DNA from: Schoenoplectus triqueter
Lineage: Eukaryota; Streptophyta; Magnoliopsida; Poales; Cyperaceae
Assembly (NCBI GenBank): GCA_964058805.1
Contig: CAXKVV010002172.1
Location: 62,001-126,000, forward strand
Length of the DNA stretch: 64,000 bases
Direction of reading: 5' to 3'
Shown here: positions 46,062-58,857 of the stretch, one piece after another
Position numbering within the stretch: position 1 is the stretch's first letter
Layout of the letters: every line of letters begins with the position of its first letter
Position numbers and translations under genes: made by a program
The notes under the pieces: model-generated
Told to the model about the DNA's origin: nothing
The model's database searches: none
Seen by the model: the letters and a program-made list of their open reading frames with translations, nothing else

Positions 46062-49000
46062 ATACTAATTTTTCATAAAACATAAGTAAGGTATATTAGA
46101 AACTGCTGTTCAAACGAGTTGTTTAAGATTTTTAACTTTTTTTACCTCATAATTGCATATAATTTCATGGAAATTAATATAATTACTCCTAATTATGCAT
46201 ATTATAATACTATCAAATTAAAATATTGATATGAATATTCTATGACACTTATTTTACACAAAACATAAGTAAGATGCATTAAAAACTGTCATTTAAACAA
46301 GTTGTTTGACTTTTTTAAAATTTTTGGCCGCATAAATACACATAATTTCGTGAAAATTAATGTGATTACTCTTAATTATGCCTATTGTAAGATTGTCCAA
46401 TTAACGCTTCGATATGAATATCCCACGACACTAATTTTTCATAAAACATAAGTAAAATACATTAGAAACTACTGTTTAAACAAGTTATTTCAGTTTTTCA
46501 ATATTTTTGGCCGCATAACTACAAATAATTTCGTGCAAATTAATATAATCACTCCAAATTATGCCTATTATAAAATTTTCCAATTAAAACTTTGATATGA
46601 ACAATCTATGATGCTAATTTTGCACAAAACAGAAGGAATATGTGTTAAAAACTGCTGTTTAAACAAGTTGTTTGAGATTTTCAAAATTTTTGGCCGCCTA
46701 GCTACTCATAATTTCGTAAAAATTAATATAATTACCCCTAATTATTCCTATTATGAGGTTGTCCAATTATCACATCGAAATGAATATCCTACGATACTAA
46801 TTTTTCATAAAACATAAGTAAGGTATATTAGAAACTGCTGTTCAAACGAGTTGTTTATGGTTTTTAACATTTTTTACCTCATAACTATACATAATTTCAT
46901 GAAAATTAATATAATTACTCCTAACAATGCCTATTAGAAGATTATCCAATTAACACATCGATATGAACGTTCAACGACACTAATTTTGCACAAAACATAA
47001 GTAAGATGCCTTAAAAACTGCTATTTAAACAAGTTGTTTGACTTTTTTAAAATTTTTGGCCGCATACATACACATAATTTCATGAAAATTAATGTGATTA
47101 CTCTTAATTATGCCTATTGTAAGATTGTCCAATTAACACTTCGATATGAATATCTTACGACACTAATTTTTCGTAAAACATAAGTAAAATACATTAGAAA
47201 CTACTGTTTAAACAAGTTATTTCAGTTTTTTAATATTTTTGGCCGCATAACTACAAATAATTTCGTGCAAATTAATATAATCACTCCTAATTATGTCTAT
47301 TATAAGATATTCTAATTAAAACTTTGATATAAACATTCTATGATGCTAATTTTGCACAAAACATAAGGAATATGTGTTACTAACTGCTGTTTAAACAAGT
47401 TGTTTGAGATTTTCAAAATTTTTGGCCGCCTAGCTACTCATAATTTCATGAAAATTAATATAATTACTCCTAATTATTGAGGTTGTCCAATTAACACATC
47501 GAAATGAATATCCCAGGAAACTAATTTTTCATAAAACATAAGTAAGGTATATTAAAAACTGCAGTTCAAACGAGTTGTTTAAGATTTTTAACATTTTTTA
47601 CCTCATAACTACACATAATTTTATGAAAATTAATATAATTACTCCTAACAATGCCTATTAGAAGATTATCTAATTAACACATCGATATGAACGTTCAACG
47701 ACACTAAATTTGCACAAAACATAAGTAAGATGCATTAAAAACTGCTATTTAAACAAGTTGTTTGACTTTTTTAAAATTTTTGGCCGCATAAATACACATA
47801 ATTTCATGAAAGTTAATGTGATTACTCTTAATTATGCCTATTGTATGATTGTCCAATTAACACTTCGAGATGAACATCATACGACACTAATTTTTCGTAA
47901 AACATAAGTAAAATACATTATAAACTACTGTTTAAACAAGTTATTTCTGTTTTTCAATATTTTTGGCCGTATAACTATAAATAATTTCGTGGAAATTAAT
48001 ATAATCACTCTTAATTTTTCCTATTATATGATTTTCCAATTAAAACTTTGATATGAAATTTTGCACAAAACATAAGGAATATGTGTTAAAAACTGCTGTT
48101 TAAAAAAGTTGTTTGAGATTTTCAAAATTTTTGGCCGCCTAGCTACTCATAATTTCGTGAAAATTAATATAATTACTCCTAATTATGCCTATTATGAGGT
48201 TGTCCAATTATCACATCGAAATGAATATCCTACGATACTAATTTTTCATAAAACATAAGTAAGGTATATTAGAAACTGCTGTTCAAACAAGTTGTTTAAG
48301 GTTTTTAACATTTTTTACCTCATAACTACACAAAATTTTGTGAAAATTAATATAATTACTCCTAACAATGCCTATTAGAAGATTATCCAATTAACACATC
48401 GATATGAACGTTGAACGACAAAAATTTTGCACAAAACATAAGTAAGATACATAAAAAACTACTATTTAAACAAGTTGTTTGACTTTTTTAAAAATTTTGG
48501 CCGCATACATACACATAATTTCGTGAAAATTAATGTGATTTCTCTTAATTATGCCTATTGTAAGATTGTCCAATTAACACTTCGAGATGAAGATCCTACG
48601 ACACTATTTTTTCGTAAAACATAAGTAAAATACATTAGAAACTACTGTTCAAACAAGTTATTTCAGTTTTTCAATATTTTTGGACGCATAACTACAAATA
48701 ATTTTGTGCAAATTAATATAATCACTCCTGATTATGCCTATTATAAGATTTTCTAATTAAAACTTTGATATGAATATTCTATGATGCTAATTTTGCACAA
48801 AACATAAGGAATATGTGTTAAAAACTGCTGTTTAAACAAGTTGTTTGAGATTTTCAAAATTTTTGGCCGCCTAGCTACTCATAATTTCGTGAAAATTAAT
48901 ATAATTACTCCAAATTGTTGAGGTTGTCCAATTAACACATCGAAATGAATATCCTACGATACTAATTTTTCATAAAACATAAGTAAGATATATTAGAAAC

Positions 49001-52000
49001 TGCTGTTCAAACGAGTTGTTTAAGATTTTTAATATTTTTTACGTCATAACTACACATAATTTCGTGAAAATTAATATAATTACTCCTAACAATGCCTATT
49101 AGAAGATTATCCAATTAACACATCGATATGAACGTTCAACGACACTAAATTTGCACAAAACATAAGTAAGATGCATTAAAAACTGCTATTTAAACAGGTT
49201 GTTTGACTTTTTTAAAATTTTTGGCCGCATAAATATACATAATTTCATGAAAGTTAATGTGATTACTCTTAATTATGCCTATTGTATGATTGTGCAATTA
49301 ACATTTCGAGATGAACATCATACGACACTAATTTTTCGTAAAACATAAGTAAAATACATTATAAACTACTGTTTAAACAAGTTATTTCTGTTTTTCAATA
49401 TTTTTGGCCGTATAACTATAAATAATTTCGTGGAAATTTATATAATCACTCTTAATTTTGCCTATTATATGATTTTCCAATTAAAACTTTGATATGAAAT
49501 TTTGCACAAAACATAAGGAATATGTGCCAAAAAGTGCTGTTTAAAAAAGTTGTTTGAGATTTTCAAAACTTTTGGCCGCCTAGCTACTCATAATTTCATA
49601 AAAATTAATATAATTACTCCTAATTATGCCTATTATGAGGATGTCCAATTATTCACATCGAAATGAATATCCTACAATACTAATTTTTCATAAAACATAA
49701 GTAAGGTATATTAAAAACTGCTGTTCAAACGAGTTGTTTAAGATTTTTAATATTTTTTTACCTCATAACTACACATAATTTTGTGAAAATTAATATAATT
49801 ACTCCTATCAATGCATATTAGAAGATTATCCAATTAACACATCGATATGAATGTTCAACGACACTAATTTTGCACAAAACATAAGTAAGATGCATTAAAA
49901 ACTGCTATTTAAATAAGTTGTTTGACTTTTTTAAAATTTTTGGCCGCATACATACACATAATTTCGTGAAAATTAATGTGATTACTCTTAATTATGCCTA
50001 TTAAAAGATTGTCCAATTAACACTTCGATATGAATATCCTACGATACTAATTTTTCATAAAACATAAGTAAAATACATTAGAAACTACTGTTTAAACAAG
50101 TTATTTCAGTATTTCAATATTTTTGGCCACATAACTACAAATAATTTCGTGCAAATTAATATAATCACTCCTAATTATGCCTATTATAAGATTTTCCAAC
50201 TAAAACTTTGATATGAACATTCTATGATGCTAATTTTGCACAAAACATAAGAAATATGTGTTACTAACTGCTGTTTAAACAAGTTGTTTGAGATTTTCAA
50301 AATGTTTGGCCGCCTAGCTACTCATAATTTCGTGAAAATTAATATAATTACTCCAAATTGTTGAGGTTGTCCAATTAACACATTGAAATGAATATCCTAC
50401 GATACTAATTTTTCATAAAACATAAGTAAGATATATTAGAAACTGCTGTTCAAACGAGTTGTTTAAGATTTTTAATATTTTTTACGTCATAACTACACAT
50501 AATTTCGTGAAAATTAATATAATTACTCCTAACAATGCCTATTAGAAGATTATCCAATTAACATATCGATATGAACGTTCAACGACACTAATTTTGCACA
50601 AAACATAAGTAAGATGCATTAAAAACTGCTATTTAAACAAATTGTTTGACTTTTTTAAAATTTTTGGCCGCATACATACACATAATTTCGTGAAAATTAA
50701 TGTGATTACTCTTAATTATGTCTATTGTAAGATTGTCCAATTAACACTTCGATATGAATATCCTACGACACTAATTTTTCATAAAACATAAGTAAAATAC
50801 ATTAGAAACTACTGTTTAAACAAGTTATTTCAGTTTTTCAATATTTTTGGCCGCATAACTACAAATAATTTCGTGCAAATTAATATAATCACTCCTAATT
50901 ATGCCTATTATAGGATTTTCTAATTAAAACTTTGATATGAACATTCTATGATGCTAATTTTGCACAAAACATAAGGAATATGTGTTAAAAACTGCTGTTT
51001 AAACAAGTTGTTTGAGATTTTCAAATTTTTGGCCGCATAGCTACTCATAATTTCGTGAAAATTAATATAATTACTCCTAATTATTGAGGTTGTCCAATTA
51101 ACACATCGAAATGAATATCCTACGATACTAATTTTTCATAAAACATAAGTAAGGTATATTAGAAACTGCTGTTCAAACGAGTTGTTTAAGATTTTTAATA
51201 TTTTTTACCTCATAACTACACATAATTTCATGAAAATTAATATAATTACTCCTAACAATGCCTATTAGAAGATTATCTAATTAACACATCGATATGAACG
51301 TTCAACGACACTAATTTTGTACAAAACATAAGTATGATGCATTAAAAACTGCTATTTAAATAAGGTGTTTGACTTTTTTAAAATTTTTGGCCGCATAAAT
51401 ACACATAATTTCATGAAAATTAATGTGATTACTCTTAATTATGCCTATTGTAAGATTGTCCAATTAACACTTCGATATGAATATCCTACGACACTCATTT
51501 TTCGTAAAACATAAGTAAAATACATTAGAAACTACTGTTTAAACAAGTTATTTCAGTATTTTTAATATTTTTGGCCGCATAACTACAAATAATTTCATGC
51601 AAATTAATATAATCACTCCTGATTATGACTATTATAAGATTTTCTAATTAAAACTTTGATATGAACATTCTATGATGCTAATTTTGCACAAAACATAAGG
51701 AATATGTGTTAAAAACTGCTGTTTAAACAAGTTGTTTGAGATTTTCAAATTTTTTGGCTGCCTAGCTACTCATAATTTCATGAAAATTAATATAATTACT
51801 CCTAATTATGCCTATTATGAGGTTGTATAATTAACATCTCGAAATAAATATACTACGATACTAATTTTTCATAAAACATAAGTAAGGTGTATTAGAAACT
51901 GCTGTTCAAACGAGTTGTTTAAGATTTTTAACATTTTTGCCTCATGCTACACATAATTTCGTGAAAATTAATACAATTACTCCTAACTATGCCTATTAGA

Positions 52001-55000
52001 AGTTTATCCAATTAACACATCGATATTTACGTTCAACGTCACTAATTTTTTGCAAAAATTAAGAAAAATGCATTAAAAAGCTGTTTAATGAAGTTGTTTG
52101 ATTTGTTTTTAATTTTTGGCTGAATAAATACTCAAAATTTCTTGCAAATTAATAAATTTACTCCTAATTATGCCTATTGGAAGATTGTCCAATTAACACT
52201 TCGATATTAATATCCTACGGGACTAATTTTTCATAAAACTTAAGTAAGATACATTACAAACTGCTGTTTAACCAAATTGTTTAAGATTTACAACATTCAT
52301 TGACCATTACTACTTATAATTTCATGAAAATTAATATAATTACTCCTAATTATACCTATTAGGAGATTATCCAATTACAATTTCGATATGAATATTCTAC
52401 GCCACACTAATTTTGCACAAAATATAAGTAAGATGCATTAAAAACAGCTGTTTAAACATGTTGATTGAACTTTTAAAATATTTCATCCGTATAACTGCAT
52501 ATAATTTCATGCAAATTAATATAATTACTCCTAATTATGCATATTATAATACTATCGAAGTAAAATATCGATATGAATATTCTATGACACTTATTTTGCA
52601 TAAAACATAAGTAAGATGCATTAAAAACTGCTAATTAAACAAGTTATTTGACTTTTTTAAAATTTGTGGCCGCATAAATACACATAATTTCATGAAAATT
52701 AATGTGATTACTCTTAATTATGCCTATTGTAAGATTGTCCAATTAACACTTCGATATGAATATCCTACGACACTAATTTTTCGTAAAACATAAGTAAAAT
52801 ACATTAGAAACTACTGTTTAAATAAGTTATTTCAATTTTTCAATATTTTTGGTCGCATAACTACAAATAATTTCATGCAAATTAATATAATCACTCCTAA
52901 TTATGTCTATTATAAGATTTTCCAATTAAAACTTTGATATGAACATTCTATGATGCTAATTTTGCACAAAACATTAGGAATATGTGTTAAAAACTGTTGT
53001 TTAAACAAGTTGTTTTGAGATTTTCAAAATTTTTGGCCGTCTAGCTACTCAATATTTCGTGAAAATTAATATAATTACTCCTAATTATGCCTATTATGAG
53101 GTTGTCCATTTAACACATCGAAATGAATATCCTACGATACTAATTTTTCATAAAACATAAGTAAGGTATATTAGAAACTGCTGTTCAAACGAGTTGTTTA
53201 AGATTTTTAACATTTTTTACCTCATAACTGCATATAATTTCATGCAAATTAATATAATTACTCCTAATTATGCATATTATAATACTATTGAATTAAAATA
53301 TCGATATGAATATTCTATGACACTTATTTTACACAAAACATAAGTAAGATGCATTAAAAACTGCTATTTAAACAAGTTGTTTGACTTTTTAAAAAAATTT
53401 GGCCGCATACATACACATAATTTCATGAAAATTAATGTGATTACTCTTAATTATGCCTATTGTAAAATTGTCCAATTAACACTTCGATATGAATATACTA
53501 CGACACTATTTTTTCATAAAACATAAGCGAAATACATTAGAAACTACTGTTTAAACAAGTTATTTCAGTTTTTCAATATTTTTGGCCGCATAACAACAAA
53601 TATTTTCGTGCAAATTAATATAATCACTCCTAATTATGCCTATTATAAGATTTTCCAATTAAAACATCAATATGAACATTCTATGATGTTAATTTTGCAC
53701 AAGACATAAGGAATTTGTGTTAAAAACTGCTGTTTAAACAAGTTGCTTGAGATTTTCAAAATTTTTGGCCGCCTAGCTACTCACAATTTCGTGAAAATTA
53801 ATATAATTACTCCTAATTATGCCTATTATGAGGTAGTCTAATTAACACTTCGAAATGAATATCATACGATACTAATTTTTCATAAAACATAAGTAAGATA
53901 TATTAGAAACTGCTGTTCAAACGAGTCGTTTAAGATTTTTAACATTTTTGCCTCATGCTACACATAATTTCATGAAAATTAATACAATTACTCCTAACTA
54001 TGCCTATTAGAAGATTATCCAATTAACACATCAATATTAACGTTCAACGACACTAATTTTGTGCACAAATTATGTAAGATGCATTAAAAAGTTGTTTAAT
54101 GAAGTTGTTTGACTTTTGTTTTTAATTTTTGTTTGAATAAATACTCAAAATTTCTTGCAAATTAATAAATTTACTCCTAATTATGCCTATTTTAAGATTG
54201 TCCAATTAACACTTCGATATTAATATCCTACGGAACTAATTTTTCATAAAACATAAGTAAGATACATTACAAACTGCTGTTTAACCAAGTTGTTCAAGAT
54301 TTACAACATTCATTGACCATTACTACTTATAATTTCATGAAAATTAATATAATTACTCCTAATTATACCTGTTAGGAGATTATCCAATTAAAATTTCGAT
54401 ATGAATATTCTACGCCACACTAATTTTGCACAAAACATAAGTAAGATGCATTAAAAACAGCCGTTTAAACATGTTGATTGAGCTTTTAAAATATTTTATC
54501 CGCATAACTGCATATAATTTCATGCAAATTCATACAATTACTCCTAATTATGCATATTATGATACTATCAAATTAAAATATCGATATGAATATTCTATGA
54601 CACTAATTTTTCACAAAACATAAGTAAGATGCATTAAAAACTGCTATTTAAACAAGTTGTTTGACTTTTTGAAATTTTTGGCCGCATAAATACACATAAT
54701 TTATTGAAAATTAATGTGATTACTCTTAATTATGCCTATTATAAGATTGTCCAATTAACACTTCGATATGAATATCCTACGACACTAATTTTTCATAGAA
54801 CATAAGTAAAATACATTAGAAACTACTGTTTAAACAAGTTATTTCAGTATTTCAATATTTTTGGCCGCATAACTACAAATAATTTTGTGCAAATTAATAT
54901 AATCACTCCTAATTATTCCTATTATAAGATTTTCTAATTAAACCTTTGATATGAACATTCTATGATGCTAATTTTGCACAAAATATAAGGAATATGTGTT

Positions 55001-55085
55001 AAAAACTGCTGTTTAAGCAAGTTGTTTGAGATTTTTAAAATTTTTGGCCTCCTAGCTACTCATAATTTTGTGAAAATTAATATTT
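46062..55085. repeat. ~183-bp satellite array, right part and decaying edge
   Basis: Same satellite as 1-17208. The 732-bp register is shortened in several units to about 717-724 bp by small deletions, for example CTAATTATTGAGGTTGTCC lacking the usual GCCTATTAT, and ATGAAATTTTGCAC lacking part of monomer B. The AACAATGCCTATTAGAAG variant replaces the D-type partner in most units. From about 51.9 kb monomers become strongly diverged (AAATTAAGAAAAATGC; TTTACAACATTCATTGACC). An 11-monomer block recurs 2,011 bp apart (GCCTCATGCTACAC at 51939 and 53950). The array ends at about 55,085 without any transition. Rising divergence toward an edge is usual for satellites homogenised mainly in their interior. 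Confidence 0.93.
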
Positions 55086-55844
55086 TCGTTACCGGACATG
55101 TTTTGGGAGGTGCGGGGGTGCGTCCGGTTCCGTTTTCATATTTTGCGTCCCGAACACATTTTCGACGGTACCGAGGGCGTCGGGTCCCGTTTTCATGTTT
55201 TAGACGCCCGGACACGTTTTCGGCGGAATCGAGGGTGTCGGGTCCCGTTTTCATGTTTTGCGTTCCCGACTCGTTTTCAACGGTACGAAGGGTTCCAGGT
55301 CCCGTTTTCATGTTTTGCGATCCCGGGCATGTTTTCGACAGTACGGAGGGCGTCGGGTCTCGATTTCATGTATTGCGCAACCAGACTCATTTTCGACGGT
55401 ACCGAGGGCGTCGGGTCCCGTTTTCATATTTTGTGCTCCGAACTCGTTTGCGGCGGTACCGAGGGAGTCAGGTCCAGTTTTCATGTTTTGTGCACCCGGA
55501 ATCATTTTCGGCGGTACCGAGGACGTTCGATCCCGTTTTCATGTTTTTCGCTCTCGGACATGTTTTCAGCGATACCGAGGGCGTCGCGTCCCGTTTTCAT
55601 GCTTTCCACGCCCAGATTAGTTTTCGACGGAACGGATGGCATCGGGCCCCGTTTTCATATTTTGCGCTCCCGGACTCATTTTCGGTCGTACCGCGGGCGT
55701 CCGATCCCGTTTTTTTGTTTTTTCATTCCCGGACAAATTTTGGGAGGTGCGGGGGGCGACCGGTTCCGTTTTCATATTTTGCTCTCCCGAACACGTTTTC
55801 GGTGGTACCGAGGGCGTCAGGTCCCGTTTTCATGTTTTGGACGC
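55086..55844. repeat. CpG-rich ~58-bp tandem repeat, left part (about 13 copies)
   Basis: Period 57-58 bp. Typical units contain GGTACCGAGGGCGTCGGGTC, then CCGTTTTCATGTTTTGCG and CCCGGACTCATTTTCGGCG. The phase marker CGTTTTCAT or CGATTTCAT falls at 55131, 55188, 55246, 55303 and 55361. The composition (GC- and CpG-rich) contrasts sharply with the neighbouring AT-rich satellite. Because the unit is not a multiple of three and almost free of TA-type stops, long ORFs appear in all + frames; these are not genes. The last five bases, GACGC at 55840-55844, are also the left target duplication of the element inserted here. Confidence 0.93.
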
Positions 55845-57163
55845 TGATGGTACGAATACGTATAGGCTTTTAAACCTAGAAAATGCTCCACTAATCACAA
55901 GCGTACGACTTCGTTGAGTAAGTTCAGGTATCGAATCCACAGGGACAGAAATAAACTCTAAACCAGACTCAGTTCAATTCAGATCCTAAAGGTAGGTCTT
56001 TTTGGTATTTTTGTATAAAAAAAGGGGGGGTTGTAAAGTTTTAATTAAACTACGCAATTAACACTAACAGGTAGTAAGCAAATAAAGATAACAAAGTGAA
56101 CAGATGTTTAAATCAATCAATAATAAGATCTCAGGGTTTCGGAAAATTGCTGTCATTGGAATGGTTTCTTGCGGCCCGCAAGCTCTCATTGCGGCCCGCA
56201 AGCAACAGTCGCAGAGAATGGTTTTCAGTCGTAATTGGTTCTTAACTATCAGTTCGTTATTCTAATAACCTCAACTCTCATTTGTTGGTAATTACACACT
56301 TGCTAACAGTTGTAAACCCTTAGGATAATCTCTTATACCTAATTTTAATTGGATTCGTTCTATTAGTTTGTTTAACCTCTCGATCAAACACGAAATGTCC
56401 CTCTCGGGTATTTTCGGATTCCAAATCAACCAAGACAGTTCCTAATCAGTTGCAAATCATTTGATAACTCATGCCACACTGGATTTGGCCTTATCCATGG
56501 GCTTACCAAGTAATAAATAAGTTTCAATAGGAAAAGATGAGAATAAAATCAATCCAATATAAAAATCACGACCAAATATCAATTATAATCAATCATCCAT
56601 GACAAACAATCTGTTCCCTAACCCTAAGATACAGTTTACTACTCACACATAGTAACAAACAACAAGAAAAGAGGGTAAAATAATGAGTTCATAGTCAAAA
56701 GAACCAGAAAAACCCAAAATCAGCAATCTGCCCTTGCAGGTGGTCTTCTCGTCGCGATATCTCTCGAAATCCGTGAAGGGAGACACCAAGCAAGGGTCAG
56801 GTCCTCTTCTCCTGTGTCAGGTCTAGACGGCTGAACCCTAGAACCTCCAAAAAAAAACGCTATAAATAGCTCAAAATGCGAGAGGAAAGTCTGGAGTTTC
56901 CATATCTGGACTTACGGGTCGCAAGCAAAGTCTTGCGGCCTGCAAGGAAGGTGCAGAAAGGTAAACGTCTCAAAACGGAGCTCCTGATGTGCTCGTGATG
57001 GTCCCAACTGCTCCATATGCTCCATATACCTGAAATAAGACCAAAGTAGAGCAGTAAACAAGAACAAGGCAGAGAAAAAGCCTAAATGCAACTAAAATGA
57101 TGATTTTAGGATGAATATGAGTACATATCGGGGCAAATAAGTGCATATGAATGCAACGCATCA
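55845..57163 (-). repeat. 3' LTR of the Athila-like element (1,319 bp)
   Basis: On the + strand it starts TGATGGTACG and ends ACGCATCA. It carries two doublets of the 15-bp near-palindrome (56168-56202 and 56911-56946) and TATAAATA at 56861-56868, which reads TATTTATA in the element's own direction and could be a TATA box on either strand. Confidence 0.95.
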
Positions 57164-57176
57164 AATCCCCCCCAAG
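57164..57176 (-). other. Polypurine tract of the Athila-like element
   Basis: On the - strand CTTGGGGGGGATT immediately precedes the 3' LTR. This is the expected plus-strand primer. Just beyond it lies a perfect hairpin TTGCTTG, loop TGCT, CAAGCAA (57186-57203). Confidence 0.85.
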
Positions 57177-57707
57177 CTAAAGTCTTGCTTGTGCTCAAGC
57201 AAAAACCTAAGTCCTAGGGTGCAAACCGTACTCAAATTCAGACCTAAATTCCACTTAAACTAAAGTCCTAGGTACAATTGAGAATGTTGCCAACGAAACC
57301 CTAAAATGGTCAAGTTAACTCCTTGGTTTGGTTTCAACTAGAACGACTAAAGATTGGAAACTATTTGGGTCGTCGATTGGAGGTCTTATTCACCACACAA
57401 GCACATTTTTGATTTAGTTTCAAAGCAAACCTAAATACATGCAATTCGGTTTTCAAATTAGAAAGGTGTCAAAGCAAGTAAACAGCCTTGTCCTGACGTT
57501 GTTGGAATTTACAAGAGGTCACCCGTTTATTCCCATTAACCTATGAATCTCTACTCGAGGAAGAAAAGTGCAATTTTACCCTACACAAATTTTTTTTATT
57601 TGAAAATGCAAGTGTTAAATCAAGACATGAATGCAATACGTGTTTTTGCGTGCTATGCGGTTATACCATCCAAACTCTCCAAATTTTGTTTTAATAGGGT
57701 TAAAACT
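57177..57707 (-). other. Non-coding spacer of the Athila-like element
   Basis: About 530 bp between the polypurine tract and the triplicated segment. I see no gene or clear motif besides the hairpin at its edge. Confidence 0.5.
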
Positions 57708-58652
57708 AAACCATCAAGTCAAAATAGGTCGGCAAAACACTCAATTAGTACCATTTACATTACACTACTCCTAAATTACTTTAATTACTCTACCTTGTTT
57801 CTACTCCCCCCCCAAGCTGAATCATGCACTGCCCTCAGTGCACAAAATCATAGATAAAGAAAAAGTAAAAGAAGGGTAAGTAGAACACAACCTGAGGGAA
57901 TCAGTCTGAAGGGCCATCAAGTCAAAATAGGTCGGCAAAACACTCAATTAGTACCATTTACATTACACTACTCCTAAATTACTTTAATTACTCTACCCCT
58001 AAGACTCAGGTTTGTTTCTACTCCCCCCCCCAAGCTGAATCATGCACTGCCCTCAGTGCACAAAACCATAGATAAAGAAAAAGTAAAAGAAGGGTAAGTA
58101 GAACACAACCTGAGGGAATCAGTCTGAAGGGCCAGATGGTGGCTGATCGAATGAGGAGAGAGAGAAGAAAGGGGCTGGCGGCTAGGGTTTAAGTAGGGCC
58201 CCACAACGCCTTGCGAGCCGCAAGAGACCCTTGCGGGTCGCAAGACATGATGTCTAGCGGGTCGCAAGCCCTTCCTTACAGGTCGCAAGCTAAACCATCA
58301 AGTCAAAATAGGTCGGCAAAACACTCAATTAGTACCATTTACATTACACTACTCCTAAATTACTTTAATTACTCTACCCCTAAGACTCAAGTTTGTTTCT
58401 ACTCCCCCTCCCAAGCTGAATCATGCACTGCCCTCAGTGCACAAAACCATAGATAAAGAAAAAGTAAAAGAAGGGTAAGTAGAACACAACCTGAGAGAAT
58501 CAGTCTGAAGGGCCAGATGGTGGCTGATCGAATGAGGAGAGAGAGAGAAGAAAGGGGTTGGCGGCTAGGGTTTAAGTAGGGCCCCACAACGCCTTGCGAG
58601 CCGCAAGAGACCCTTGCGGGTCGCAAGACATGATGTCTAGCGGGTCGCAAGC
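57708..58652. repeat. Triplicated segment with C-tracts and hairpins
   Basis: Three copies start with CCATCAAGTCAAAATAGG at 57711, 57914 and 58295. Each carries a CTCCCCCC(C)CAAGCT or CTCCCCCTCCCAAGCT tract followed by the hairpin TGCACTG, loop CCCT, CAGTGCA. Copies 2 and 3 extend further (GATGGTGGCTGATCGAATG, GGCTAGGGTTTAAGTAGGG) and end in runs of the 15-bp near-palindrome. Copy 1 is cut short at GAAGGGCC. On the - strand each C-tract is a G-tract resembling the element's polypurine tract. Confidence 0.85.
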
Positions 58653-58794
58653 TGTGTGCAGACTTTTTCGTATTAGTGTTCCCTGATCCGCTTTATTGCA
58701 TATTTCCTTCCACCTGACACCTGCAATCTCACAAATAACTCAACCAAGTGTATGCATGAGAACACTACTCGGAAAGTAATGCAAATGAAACAAA

Positions 58795-58841
58795 ATAAAG
58801 AAAAAGAAAGAAAGAAAAAGAAAGAAAGAAAGAAAGAAAGA
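58795..58841. repeat. (GAAA)n microsatellite
   Basis: An impure run of AAAG and GAAA units just downstream of the element's last coding region. The rest of 58653-58857 shows nothing recognisable. Confidence 0.85.
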
Positions 58842-58857
58842 ACTGAAAAGCTAAACC

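Noticed and set aside
55022..55917. 283-aa, 249-aa and other ORFs over the 58-bp repeat
   Set aside because: All forward frames are open because the repeat is poor in TA; the peptides are frame-rotated versions of one unit.
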